64,000 nucleotides of DNA from Hydractinia symbiolongicarpus. Taxonomy: Eukaryota > Cnidaria > Hydrozoa > Anthoathecata > Hydractiniidae. Under the pieces are notes generated by a model. That model did no database searches. It was not told where the DNA came from and saw only the letters and a list, made by a program, of their open reading frames with translations. This document shows, in pieces, positions 12,678-25,229 of this stretch; position 1 is the stretch's first letter; every line of letters begins with the position of its first letter. Both the position numbers and the translations under genes were made by a program. The DNA is taken from positions 1,488,001-1,552,000 of the forward strand of contig NC_079882.1 in assembly GCF_029227915.1 (NCBI RefSeq), given 5' to 3'.

Positions 12678-14187
12678 GCGCGACAACGGTTAGGATTTGT
12701 CCCACAGTAAAGAATGACTTATTTACCTAAACGTTTAAATGAAGCGCTACCACAGCGCCTAGTGTAATCGCTGAGTTCCGGAAATCACGTCAAATTAAGA
12801 AGAATGTTATTTCTTGGAGTCCAATTGTCTCATTTATCACATTTATTATGTAACAGGCCAAAGTTAGTTCAATTAAGTCCCACAGTCAATCGTTTCATTG
12901 TTAAAAGCAATGGAACCTAGTAATATCAGAAAAATATCACTAAATACATGTTGGGACAACTATGTGACCCAACCGTTGTAACTCAAACGGACTGACAACG
13001 TTAGAAAGTCAAAGAAATGTACCTCTTGAAACTGTCGCTTTTTCTTCAACGCGCGATAAGGGATAGGATTTGTCTTACAGTAAAGAATCATTTATTTATC
13101 TAACATTTTAAATGAAGCGCTACCACAGCGCCCAGTGTAATGGCTGAGTTCCGGCAATCACGTCAAATTAAGAAGAATGTTATTTCTTGGAGTCCAATTG
13201 TCTCATTTTCACATTATAAGGTCACAGTACATGATCAGTTCAATTAAGTCCCACAGTCAATCGTTTCACTGTTAAAAGCCATACAACCTAGTAATGCCTG
13301 AAAAATATCAAGAAATGCATGTTGGTACGAATATGTGACTCAACCGTTGTCTGTCAAACGGATTGATACTGTTTGAAAGTCAATGAAATGTACTTTTTGA
13401 GACAGTCGCTATTTCTTCAGCGCGCGATAACGGCTAGTATTGGTCCCACAGTAAAGAATGGCTTATTTATCTAAATTCTTAAATGAAGCGCTACCATAGC
13501 GCCCAGTGTAATCGCTGACTTTCGGCAATCACGTCAAATTAAGAAGAATGTTATTTCTTGGAGTCCAATTGTCTCATTTATTACATTTATCATGTAACAG
13601 GCCAAAGTTAGTTCAATTAAGTCCCACAGTCAATGGTTTCATTGTTAAAAGCAATGGAACCTAGTAGTATCAGAAAAATATCACTAAATACATGTTGGTA
13701 CAAATATGTGAGCAAACCGTTGTAACTCAAACGGACTCACAATGTTGAAACGACAATGAAATGTAGTTTTTGAAACTGTCGCTATTTCTTCAGCGCGCGA
13801 TAACGGATAGGATTGGTCCAACAGTAAAGAATGATTTATTTATCTAAATTTTTAAATGAAGCGCTACCACAGCGCCCAGTGTAATCGCTAAGTTCCGTCA
13901 ATCACGTCAAATTAAAAAGAATGTTATTTCTTGGAGTCCACTTGTCTCACTTATAACATTTATAAAGTCACAGACCAATATCATTTTAATTTAGTCCCAC
14001 AGTCAATCGTTTCACTGTTAAAAGCCACGCAACCGAGTAATATGAGAAAAATATCGCTAAATACATGTTGGTACGAATATGTGACGCAACCGTTGTAACT
14101 GAAGCGGATTGGTATCGTTAGAAAGTCAATGAAATGTAGTTCTTGAAACTGTCGCTATTTCTTCAGCGCGCGACAACGGTTAGGATT
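12678..14187. repeat. 4-monomer HOR, 1,490 bp, copy 2 (identical pair)
   Basis: Landmarks are at 12949, 13320, 13693 and 14066, each exactly 1,490 after its partner except the third and last, which also fit that offset. Identity with copy 1 ends at about 14,188, where GGATTGGTCCC replaces GGATTTGTCCC. The matching length slightly exceeds one period, as expected for unequal crossing-over between units in phase. Confidence 0.93.
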
Positions 14188-14863
14188 GGTCCCACAGTAA
14201 AGAATGAATTATTTACCTAAACTTTTAAATGAAGCGCTACCACAGCGCCTAGTGTAATCGCGGAGTTCCGGCAGTCACGTCAAATTAAGAAGAATGTTAT
14301 TTCTTGGAGTCCAATTGTCTTATTTATCACATTTGTCAGGTCACAGTCAAAAGATAGTTCAATTTAGTCCCACAGTCAATCGTTTCACTGTTAACAGCCA
14401 TACAACCTATTAATACCAGGAAAAGTATCAAGAAATACATGTTGGTACGAATATGTGACTCAACCGTTGTCTCTCAAACGGATTGATACTGTTAGAAAGG
14501 CGATGGAATGTAGTTCTTGAAACTGTTGCTATTTCTTCAGTGCGTGATAACGGCTAGGATTGGTCCCACAGTGAAGAATGACTTATTTATGTAAATTCTT
14601 AAATGAAGCGCTACCGTAGCGCCCAGTGTAATCGCTGACTTCCGGCAATCATGTCAAATTAAAAAATTGTTATTTCTTGGAGTCCACTTGTCTTACTTAT
14701 AACATTTATAAAGTCACAGACCAAAATCAGTTCAATTAAGTCCCAAAGTCAATCGTTTCGCTGTTAACAGCCATACAACCTATTAGTACCAGAAAAATAT
14801 CAAGAAATACATGTTGGTACGAATATGTGACTCAACCGTTGTCTCTCAAACGGATTGATACTG
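14188..14863. repeat. Linking satellite monomers before the 5-mer HOR
   Basis: About two monomers have landmarks at 14440 and 14812. The first resembles the one at 10341, sharing AGTATCAAGAAATAC and AAAGGC. The second belongs to the type that recurs at 15557 and 17420. The segment also contains GCGCTACCGTAGCGC at 14608, the longest-stemmed form of the dyad. Nothing other than satellite is present. Confidence 0.85.
14608..14622. other. GC-rich dyad, near-perfect form GCGCTAC-C-GTAGCGC
   Basis: Seven-base arms surround one central base. It is one further change (A to G) from the six-base form at the same monomer position. I saw this version only once. Confidence 0.6.
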
Positions 14864-17800
14864 TTAGAAAGTCAATGGAATGTAGTTTTTGAAACCGTCG
14901 CTATTTCTTCAGTGCGTGATAACGGCAAGGATTGGTTCCACAGTGAAGAATGACTTATTTATCTAAATTCTTAAATGAAGCGCTACCATAGCGCCCAGTG
15001 TAATCGCTGAGTTCCGGAAATCATGTCAAATTAAGAAGAATGTAATTTCTTGGAGTCCACTTGTCTCAGTTATAACATTTAAAAAGTCACAGACCAAAAT
15101 CAGATCAATTTAGTCCCACAGTCAATCCTTTCGCCGTTTACAGCCATACAACCTATTAATACCAGAAAAATATCAAGAAATACATGTTGGTACGAATATG
15201 TGATTCAACCGTTATCTCTCAAACGGATTGATACTGTTAGAAAGTCAATGGAATGTAGTTTTTGAAACTGTCGCTATTTCTTCAGCACGCGATAACGGCT
15301 AGGATTGGTCCCACAGTGAAGAATGACTTATTTATCTAAATTCTTAAATGAAGCGCTACCCTAGCGACCAGTGTAATCGCTGACTTCCAGCAATCATGTC
15401 AAATTAAAAAATTGTTATTTCTTGGAGTCCACTTGTCTCACTTATAACATTTATAAAGTCACAGACCAAAATCAGTTCAATTAAGTCCCAAAGTCAATCG
15501 TTCCGCTGTTAACAGCCATACAACCTATTAGTACCAGAAAAATATCAAGAAATACATGTTGGTACGAATATGTGACTCAACCGTTGTCTCTCAAACGGAT
15601 TGATACTGTTAGAAAGTCAATGGAATGTAGTTTTTGAAACCGTCGCTATTTCTTCAGCGCGCGATAACGGCTAGGATTTGTTCCACAGTGAAGAATGACT
15701 TATTTATCTAAATTCTTAAATGAAGCGCTACCATGGCGCCCAGTGTAATCGCTGAGTTCCGGAAATCATGTCAAATTAAGAAGAATGTAATTTCTTGGAG
15801 TACACTTGTCTCACTTATAACATTTATAAAGTCACAGACCAAAATCAGATCAATTTAGTCCCACAGTCAATCCTTTCGCAGTTAACAGCCATACAACCTA
15901 TTAATACCAGAAAAATATCAAGAAATACATGTTGGTACGAATATGTGACTCAACCGTTATCTCTCAAACGGATTGATACTGTTAGAAAGTCAATGGAATG
16001 TAGTTTTTGAAACTGTCGCTATTTCGTCAGCGCGCGATAACGGCTAGGATTGGTCCCACAGTGAAGAGTGACTTATTTATCTAAATTCTTAAATGAAGCG
16101 CTACCATAGCGCCCAGTGTAATCGCTGAGTTCCGGCAATCATGTCAAATTAAGAAGAATGTAATTTCTTGGAGTCCAATTGTCTCACCTTCACATATATA
16201 AGGTCACAGTCCATAATCAGTTCAATTAAGTCCCACAGTCAATCATATCACTGTTAACAGCCATACAACCTATTAATACCTGCAAAATATCAAGAGATAC
16301 ATGTTGGTACGAATATGTGACCCAACCGTTGTAACTCAAACGGACTGACACCGTTAGAAAGTCAATGAAATGTAGTTTTTGAAACTGTCGCTATTACTCC
16401 AGCGCGCGATAACGGATAGGATTGGTCCCACAGTAAAGAATCACTTTTTTATCTAAATTTTTAAATGAAGCGCTACCACAGCGCCCAGTGTAAGCGCTGA
16501 GTTCCGTCAATCACGTCCAATTAAGAAGAATGTTATTTCTTGGAATCCAATTGTCTAATTTATCACACTTATCAGGTCGCAGTCCAAAGTTAGTTCAATT
16601 AAGTCCCACAGTCAATCGTTTCAATGTTAAAAGCGATGCAACCTAGTAATATCAGAAAAATATCGCTAAATACTTGTAGGTACAAATATGTGACCCAACC
16701 GTTGTAACTTAAACGGACTGACACCATTAGAAAGTCAATGGAATGTAGTTTTTGAAACCGTCGCTATTTCTTCAGCGCGTGATAACGGCAAGGATTGGTT
16801 CCACAGTGAAGAATGACTTATTTATCTAAATTCTTAAATGAAGCGCTACCATAGCGCCCAGTGTAATCGCTGAGTTCCGGAAATCATGTCAAATTAAGAA
16901 GAATGTAATTTCTTGGAGTCCACTTGTCTCAGTTATAACATTTAAAAAGTCACAGACCAAAATCAGATCAATTTAGTCCCACAGTCAATCCTTTCGCCGT
17001 TTACAGCCATACAACCTATTAATACCAGAAAAATATCAAGAAATACATGTTGGTACGAATATGTGACTCAACCGTTATCTCTCAAACGGATTGATACTGT
17101 TAGAAAGTCAATGGAATGTAGTTTTTGAAACTGTCGCTATTTCTTCAGCGCGCGATAACGGCTAGGATTGGTCCCACAGTGAAGAATGACTTATTTATCT
17201 AAATTCTTAAATGAAGCGCTACCCTAGCGACCAGTGTAATCGCTGACTTCCGGCAATTATGTCAAATTAAAAAATTGTTATTTCTTGGAGTCCACTTGTC
17301 TCACTTATAACATTTATAGAGTCACAGACCAAAATCAGTTCAATTAAGTCCCAAAGTCAATCGTTTCGCTGTTAACAGCCATACAACCTATTAGTACCAG
17401 AAAAATATCAAGAAATACATGTTGGTACGAATATGTGACTCAACCGTTGTCTCTCAAACGGATTGATACTGTTAGAAAGTCAATGGAATGTAGTTTTTGA
17501 AACCGTCGCTATTCCTTCAGCGCGCGATAACGGCTAGGATTTGTTCCACAGTGAAGAATGACTTATTTATCTAAATTCTTAAATGAAGCGCTACCATAGC
17601 GCCCAGTGTAATCGCTGAGTTCCGGAAATCATGTCAAATTAAGAAGAATGTAATTTCTTGGAGTCCACTTGTCTCACTTATAACATTTATAAAGTCACAG
17701 ACCAAAATCAGATCAATTTAGTCCCACAGTCAATCCTTTCGCAGTTAACAGCCATACAACCTATTAATACCAGAAAAATATCAAGAAATACATGTTGGTA

Positions 17801-18590
17801 CGAATATGTGACTCAACCGTTATCTCTCAAACGGATTGATACTGTTAGAAAGTCAATGGAATGTAGTTTTTGAAACTGTCGCTATTTCGTCAGCGCGCGA
17901 TAACGGCTAGGATTGGTCCCACAGTGAAGAATGACTTATTTATCTAAATTCTTAAATGAAGCGCTACCATAGCGCCCAGTGTAATCGCTGAGTTCCGGCA
18001 ATCATGTCAAATTAAGAAGAATGTAATTTCTTGGAGTCCACTTGTCTCACTTATAACATTTATAAAGTCACAGACCAAAATCAGATCAATTTAGTCCCAC
18101 AGTCAATCCTTTCGCAGTTAACAGCCATACAACCTATTAATACCAGAAAAATATTAAGAAATACATGTTGGTACGAATATGTGACTCAACCGTTATCTCT
18201 CAAACGGTTGATACTGTTAGAAAGTCAATGGAATGTAGTTTTTGAAACTGTCGCTATTACTCCAGCGCGCGATAACGGATAGGATTGGTCCCACAGTAAA
18301 GAATCACTTTTTTATTTAAATTTTTAAATGAAGCGCTACCACAGCGCCCAGTGTAAGCGCTGAGTTCCGTCAATCACGTCCAATTAAGAAGAATGTTATT
18401 TCTTGGAATCCAATTTTCTAATTTATCACACTTATCAGGTCGCAGTCCAAAGTTAGTTCAATTAAGTCCCACAGTCAATCGTTTCAATGTTAAAAGCGAT
18501 GCAACCTAGTAATATCAGAAAAATATCGCTAAATACTTGTAGGTACAAATATGTGACCCAACCGTTGTAACTTAAACGGACTGACACCAT
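14864..18590. repeat. 5-monomer HOR, 1,863-bp period, two copies
   Basis: Copy 1 runs from about 14,864 to 16,726 and copy 2 from about 16,727 to 18,590. Landmarks at 15185, 15557, 15930 and 16675 recur at 17048, 17420, 17793 and 18538. Shared private words are TTTCGCCGTTTACAG, CTAGCGACCAGTG and TTTCGTCAGCGCGCG. One position is not conserved: the monomer at 16302 (TGCAAAATATCAAGAG, type V) is replaced in copy 2 by a hybrid at 18166. Its left half duplicates the preceding type, and its right half, from CTATTACTCCAG, is type V. Confidence 0.9.
18229..18259. other. Crossover junction: type U' joined to type V
   Basis: Left of this interval the monomer follows type U' (TTATCTCTCAAACGGTTG, CAATGGAATG). 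From CTATTACTCCAG at about 18,253 it follows type V, as at 16,392. The switch lies in sequence shared by both types, as expected for homologous recombination in register. Confidence 0.75.
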
Positions 18591-19194
18591 TAGAAAATCA
18601 ATGAAATGTAGTTTTTGAAACTGTCGCTATTTCTTCAGTGTGCGATAACGGTTAGGATTGCTCCCACAGTAAAAAATGACTCATTAATCTAAATTTTTAA
18701 ATGAAGCGCTACCACAGGGCCCAGTGTAATCGCTGAGTTCCGGCAATCATGTCAAATTAAGAAGAATCTTATTTCTTGGAGTTCAATTTTCTCATTTATC
18801 ACATTGATCAGGTCACAGTCCACAGTTAGTTCCATTAAGTCCCACAGTCAATCGTTTCACTGTTAAAGGCGATGCAACCTAGCAATATAAGATAAATATC
18901 GCTAAATACATGTTGGTACGAATATGTGACCCAACCGTTGTAACTCAAACGGACTGACACCGTTAGAAAGTCAATGAAATGTAATTTTTGAAGCTGTCGC
19001 TATTTCTTCAGCCCGCGATAACGGATAGAATTGGTCCCACAGTAACGAATGATTTATTTTTCTAAATTTTTAAATGAAGTGCTACCACAGCGCCCAGCGT
19101 AATGGCTGAGTTCCGGCAATCATGTCAAAATAAAAAGAATGTTATTTCTTGGAGTCCACTTGTCTCACTTATAACATTTATAAAGTCACAGACC

Positions 19195-19230
19195 AAAATC
19201 TGTTCAATTAATTCCCACAGTCAATCATTT
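19195..19230. other. Crossover junction: type R joined to type S
   Basis: The monomer begins as type R (GACCAAAATCTGTTC) and continues as type S from about 19,205 (CATTTCACTG, then GACTTTGTTAG). One monomer's worth of the canonical order is therefore lost. This accounts for the shorter unit here compared with the one beginning at 23,011. Confidence 0.75.
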
Positions 19231-20654
19231 CACTGTTAAAAGCGATGCAACCTAGTAATATCAGAAAAATATCGCTAAATACATGTTGGTACGAATATGT
19301 GACTCAACCGTTGTAACTCAAACGGACTGACTTTGTTAGAAAGTCAATGAAATGTAGTTTTTGAAACTGTTGCTATTTCTTCAGCGCGCGATAACGGATA
19401 GGATTGGTGCAACAGTAAAGAATGATTTATTTATCTAAATTTTTAAATGAAGCGCTACCACAGCGCCCAGTGTAATCGCTAAGTTCCGTCAATCACGTCA
19501 AATTAAGAAGAATGTTATTTCTTGGAGTCCAATTGTCTCATTTATCACATTTATCAGGTCACAGTCAAAATATAGTTCAATATAGTCCCACAGTCAATCG
19601 TTTCACTGTTAACAGCCATACAACCTATTAATACCAGAAAAAGTATCAAGAAATACATGTTGGTGCGAATATGTGACTCAACCGTTGTCTCTCAAACGGA
19701 TTGATGCTGTTAGAAAGGCAATGAAATGTAGTTTTTGAAACTGTCGCTATTTCTTCAGCGCGCGATAACGGATAGGATTGGTCCAACAGTAGTGAATGAT
19801 TTATTTATCTAAATTCTTAAATGAAGCGCTACCATAGCGCCCAGTGTAATCGCTGAGTTCCGGAAATCATGTCAAATTAAGAAGAATGTAATTTCTTGGA
19901 GTCCACTTGTCTCACTTATAACATTTATAAAGTCACAGACCAAAATCAGATCAATTTAGTCCCACAGTCAATCCTTTCGCAGTTAACAGCCATACAACCT
20001 ATTAATACCAGAAAAATATTAAGAAATACATGTTGGTACGAATATGTGACTCAACCGTTATCTCTCAAACGGTTGATACTGTTAGAAAGTCAATGGAATG
20101 TAGTTTTTGAAACTGTCGCTATTTCGTCAGCGCGCGATAACGGCTAGGATTGGTCCCACAGTGAAGAGTGACTTATTTATCTAAATTCTTAAATGAAGCG
20201 CTACCATAGCGCCCAGTGTAATCGCTGAGTTCCGGCAATCATGTCAAATTAAGAAGAATGTAATTTCTTGGAGTCCAATTATCTCACCTTCACATATATA
20301 AGGTCACAGTCCATAATCAGTTCAATTAAGTCCCACAGTCAATCATATCACTGTTAACAGCCATACAACCTATTAATACCTGCAAAATATCAGGAGATAC
20401 ATGTTGGTACGAATATGTGACCCAACCGTTGTAACTCAAACGGACTGACACCGTTAGAAATTCAATGAAATGTAGTTTTTGAAACTGTCGCTATTACTCC
20501 AGCGCGCAATAACGGATAGGATTGTTCCCACAGTAAAGAATCACTTTTTTATCTAAATTTTTAAATGAAGCGCTACCACAGCGCCCAGTGTAATCGCTGA
20601 GTTCCGTCAATCACGTCCAATTAAGAAGAATGTTATTTCTTGGAATCCAATTGT

Positions 20655-20680
20655 GTAATTTATCACATTTATCAGGTCAC
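20655..20680. other. Crossover junction: type P joined to type Q
   Basis: The left side has the P-specific TCTTGGAATCCAATTG and TAATTTATCAC. The right side has the Q-specific CAGTCCACAGTTAGTTCC. The uninterrupted P and Q monomers are both present 2,236 and 2,609 bases downstream, so one monomer has been skipped here. Confidence 0.75.
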
Positions 20681-23210
20681 AGTCCACAGTTAGTTCCATT
20701 AAGTCCCACAGTCAATCGTTTCACTGTTAAAGGCGACGCAACCTAGCAATATCAGATAAATATCGCTAAATACATGTTGGTACGAATATGTGACCCAACC
20801 GTTGTAACTCAAACGGACTGACACCGTTAGAAAGTCAATGAAATGTAATTTTTGAAGCTGTCGTTATTTCTTCAGCCCGCGATAACGGATAGAATTGGTC
20901 CCACAGTAACGAATGATTTAATTTTCTAAATTTTTAAATGAAGCGCTACCACAGCGCCCAGCGTAATGGCTGAGTTCCGGCAATCATGTCAAAATAAAAA
21001 GAATGTTATTTCTTGGAGTCCACTTGTCTCACTTATAACATTTATAAAGTCACAGACCAAAATCTGTTCAATTTAGTCCCACAGTCAATCGTTTCACTGT
21101 TAAAAGCGATGCAACCGAGTAATATGAGAAACATATCGCTAAACACATGCTGGTACGAATATGTGACGCAACCTTTGTAACTGAAGCGGATTGATACCGT
21201 CAGAAAGTCAATGAAATGTAGTTTTTGAAACTGTCGCTATTTCCTCAGTGCACAATAACGGTTAGGATTGGTCCCACAGTGAAGAATGACTTATTTATCT
21301 AAATTTTTAAATGAAGCGCTACCACAGCGCCCAGTGTAATGGCTGAGTTCCGGCAATCACGTCAAATTAAGAAGAATGTTATTTCTTGGAGTGCAATTGT
21401 CTCCTTTATCACATTTATCTGGTCACAGTCAAAGTTAGTTCAATTAAGTCCCACAGTCAAACATTTCACTGTTAAAAGCGATGCAACCTAGTAATATCAG
21501 AAAAATATCGCTAAATACATGTTGGTACGAATATGTGACTCAACCGTTGTAACTCAAACGGACTGACTTTGTTAGAAAGTCAATGAAATGTAGTTTTTGA
21601 AACTGTTGCTATTTCTTCAGCGCGCGATAACGGATAGGATTGGTGCAACAGTAAAGAATGATTTAATTATCTAAATTTTTAAATGAAGCGCTACCACAGC
21701 GCCCAGTGTAATCGCTAAGTTCCGTCAATCACGTCAAATTAAGAAGAATGTTATTTCTTGGAGTCCAATTGTCTCATTTATCACATTTATCAGGTCACAG
21801 TCAAAATATAGTTCAATATAGTCCCACAGTCAATCGTTTCACTGTTAACAGCCATACAACCTATTAATACCAAAAAAAGTATCAAGAAATACATGTTGGT
21901 ACGAATATGTGACTCAACCGTTGTCTCTCAAACGGATTGATGCTGTTAGAAAGGCAATGAAATGTAGTTTTTGAAACTGTCGCTATTTCTTCAGCGCGCG
22001 ATAACGGATAGGATTGGTCCAACAGTAGTGAATGATTTATTTATCTAAATTCTTAAATGAAGCGCTACCATAGCGCCCAGTGTAATCGCTGAGTTCCGGA
22101 AATCATGTCAAATTAAGAAGAATGTAATTTCTTGGAGTCCACTTGTCTCACTTATAACATTTATAAAGTCACAGACCAAAATCAGATCAATTTAGTCCCA
22201 CAGTCAATCCTTTCGCAGTTAACAGCCATACAACCTATTAATACCAGAAAAATATTAAGAAATACATGTTGGTACGAATATGTGACTCAACCGTTATCTC
22301 TCAAACGGTTGATACTGTTAGAAAGTCAATGGAATGTAGTTTTTGAAACTGTCGCTATTTCGTCAGCGCGCGATAACGGCTAGGATTGGTCCCACAGTGA
22401 AGAGTGACTTATTTATCTAAATTCTTAAATGAAGCGCTACCATAGCGCCCAGTGTAATCGCTGAGTTCCGGCAATCATGTCAAATTAAGAAGAATGTAAT
22501 TTCTTGGAGTCCAATTGTCTCACCTTCACATATATAAGGTCACAGTCCATAATCAGTTCAATTAAGTCCCACAGTCAATCATATCACTGTTAACAGCCAT
22601 ACAACCTATTAATACCTGCAAAATATCAGGAGATACATGTTGGTACGAATATGTGACCCAACCGTTGTAACTCAAACGGACTGACACCGTTAGAAATTCA
22701 ATGAAATGTAGTTTTTGAAACTGTCGCTATTACTCCAGCGAACAATAACGGATAGGATTGTTCCCACAGTAAAGAATCACTTTTTTATCTAAATTTTTAA
22801 ATGAAGCGCTACCACAGCGCCCAGTGTAATCGCTGAGTTCCGTCAATCACGTCCAATTAAGAAGAATGTTATTTCTTGGAATCCAATTGTCTAATTTATC
22901 ACACTTATCAGGTCGCAGTCCAAAGTTAGTTCAATTAAGTCCCACAGTCAATCGTTTCAATGTTAAAAGCGATGCAACCTAGTAATATCAGAAAAATATC
23001 GCTAAATACTTGTAGGTACAAATATGTGACTCAACCGTTGTAACTTAAACGGACTGACACCATTAGAAAATCAATGAAATGTAGTTTTTGAAACTGTCGC
23101 TATTTCTTCAGTGTGCGATAACGGTTAGGATTGCTCCCACAGTAAAAAATGACTCATTAATCTAAATTTTTAAATGAAGCGCTACCACAGCGCCCGGTGT
23201 AATCGCTGAG

Positions 23211-23583
23211 TTCCGGCAATCATGTCAAATTAAGAAGAATCTTATTTCTTGGAGTTCAATTTTCTCATTTATCACATTTATCAGGTCACAGTCCACAGTT
23301 AGTTCCATTAAGTCCCACAGTCAATCGTTTCACTGTTAAAGGCGATGCAACCTAGCAATATCAGATAAATATCGCTAAATACATGTTGGTACGAATATGT
23401 GACCCAACCGTTGTAACTCAAACGGACTGACACCGTTAGAAAGTCAATGAAATGTAATTTTTGAAGCTGTCGCTATTTCTTCAGCCCGCGATAACGGATA
23501 GAATTGGTCCCACAGTAACGAATGATTTATTTTTCTAAATTTTTAAATGAAGCGCTACCACAGCGCCCAGCGTAATGGCTGAG
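23211..23583 (+). repeat. Representative full-length satellite monomer (373 bp)
   Basis: This copy shows the monomer anatomy used throughout, with the unit opening at TTCCGGCAATCA. Landmarks inside it: a first GTCCCACAG at 23312; TGTTGG at 23384 (about base 174 of the unit); CCGTTG at 23408, AAACGG at 23420, CCGTTA at 23433 and TAACGG at 23492; GGTCCCACAG at 23506; and the GC-rich dyad GCGCTACCACAGCGC at 23552. Three short A or T tracts and about 17 CpG sites recur per unit. No frame stays open across the monomer because CCGTTGTAACTC carries an in-frame stop in most copies. The length is near that of two nucleosomes, as in several known centromeric satellites; that is an inference, not a demonstration. 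Confidence 0.95.
23408..23497. other. Cluster of four AACGG/CCGTT words on alternating strands
   Basis: CCGTTG (23408), AAACGG (23420), CCGTTA (23433) and TAACGG (23492) lie within 90 bases. Three of the four read YAACGG on one strand, the core recognised by animal and plant Myb-type domains. The first pair also forms an inverted repeat, CCGTT-8-AACGG. The cluster recurs in most monomers with the CTCAAACGG variant. R-type monomers disrupt it (CCTTTG, AAGCGG). Binding is purely an inference. Confidence 0.45.
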
Positions 23584-24679
23584 TTCCGGCAATCATGTCA
23601 AAATAAAAAGAATGTTATTTCTTGGAGTCCACTTGTCTCACTTATAACATTTATAAAGTCACAGACCAAAATCTGTTCAATTTAGTCCCACAGTCAATCG
23701 TTTCACTGTTAAAAGCGATGCAACCGAGTAATATGAGAAACATATCGCTAAACACATGCTGGTACGAATATGTGACGCAACCTTTGTAACTGAAGCGGAT
23801 TGATACCGTCAGAAAGTCAATGAAATGTAGTTTTTGAAACTGTCGCTATTTCCTCAGTGCACAATAACGGTTAGGATTGGTCCCACAGTGAAGAATGACT
23901 TATTTATCTAAATTTTTAAATGAAGCGCTACCACAGCGCCCAGTGTAATGGCTGAGTTCCGGCAATCACGTCAAATTAAGAAGAATGTTATTTCTTGGAG
24001 TGCAATTGTCTCCTTTATCACATTTATCTGGTCACAGTCAAAGTTAGTTCAATTAAGTCCCACAGTCAAACATTTCACTGTTAAAAGCGATGCAACCTAG
24101 TAATATCAGAAAAATATCGCTAAATACATGTTGGTACGAATATGTGACCCAACCGTTGTAACTCAAACGGACTGACTTTGTTAGAAAGTCAATGAAATGT
24201 AGTTTTTGAAACTGTTGCTATTTCCTCAGCGCGCGATAACGGATAGGATTGGTCCAACAGTAAAAAATGATTTATTTATCTAAATTTTTAAATGAAGCGC
24301 TACCACAGCGCCCAGTGTAATCGCTAAGTTCCGTCAATCACGTCAAATTAAGAAGAATGTTATTTCTTGGAGTCCAATTGTCTCATTTATCACATTTATC
24401 AGGTCACAGTCAAAATATAGTTCAATATAGTCCCACAGTCAATCGTTTCACTGTTAGCAGCCATACAACCTATTAATACCAGAAAAAGTATCACGAAATA
24501 CATGTTGGTACGAATATGTGACTCAACCGTTGTCTCTCAAACGGATTGATACTGTTAGAAAGGCAATGGAATGTAGTTCTGGAAACTGTCGCTATTTCTT
24601 CAGCGCGCGATAACGGCTAGGATTGGTCCCACAGTGAAGAATGACTTATTTATCTAAATTCTTAAATGAAGCGCTACCA

Positions 24680-24715
24680 TAGCGCCCAGTGTAATCGCTG
24701 AGTTCCGTCAATCAC
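24680..24715. other. Crossover junction: type T joined directly to type P (U and V skipped)
   Basis: The sequence up to CTACCATAGCGCCCAG is the right end of type T. It continues with GAGTTCCGTCAATCACGTCC, the right end of type V and entrance to type P, instead of ACTTCCGGCAATCATG. Two whole monomers of the usual order are absent. Confidence 0.72.
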
Positions 24716-25146
24716 GTCCAATTAAGAAGAATGTTATTTCTTGGAATCCAATTGTCTAATTTATCACACTTATCAGGTCGCAGTCCAAAGTTAGTTCAAT
24801 TAAGTCCCACAGTCAATCGTTTCAATGTTAAAAGCGATGCAACCTAGTAATATCAGAAAAATATCGCTAAATACTTGTAGGTACAAATATGTGACCCAAC
24901 CGTTGTAACTTAAACGGACTGACACCATTAGAAAATCAATGAAATGTAGTTTTTGAAACTGTCGCTATTTCTTCAGTGTGCGATAACGGTTAGGATTGCT
25001 CCCACAGTAAAAAATGACTTATTTATCTAAATTTTTAAATTAAGCGCTACCACAGCGCCCAGTGTAATGGCTGAGTTCCGGCAATCACGTCAAATTAAGA
25101 AGAATGTTATTTCTTGGAGTGCAATTGTCTCCTTTATCACATTTAT

Positions 25147-25229
25147 CAGGTCACAGTCAAAATATAGTTCAATATAGTCCCACAGTCAATCGTTTCACTG
25201 TTAGCAGCCATACAACCTATTAATACCAG
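25147..25229. other. Conversion-like patch of type T inside a type S monomer
   Basis: The monomer starts as S (GGAGTGCAATTGTCTCC), then carries T-specific sequence for about 80 bases (AAAATATAGTTCAATATAG, GTTAGCAGCC, TATTAATACC). It then returns to S (ATATCGCTAAATACATG, GACTGACTTTGTTAG). Flanks of one type around an internal tract of another fit gene conversion or two nearby crossovers. The monomer's length is unchanged. Confidence 0.72.

Noticed and set aside
11188-14187. Calling the identical 1,490-bp pair a definite assembly error
   Set aside because: Identity alone cannot separate a recent duplication from an artefact. Several other near-identical pairs with a few differences exist, so a true recent event is plausible.
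23384-23500. CENP-B box
   Set aside because: The closest stretches (CTCAAACGGAC and TTCAGCGCGCGATAACGG) do not satisfy the spaced TTCG....A..CGGG core. I see no monomer type that does.
23506-23515. CCAAT-box pair (ATTGGTC and TCCAATTG) as a promoter
   Set aside because: Both words recur in most monomers, but they are short, expected by chance in AT-rich DNA, and not linked to a TATA element or transcript. Too weak to call.
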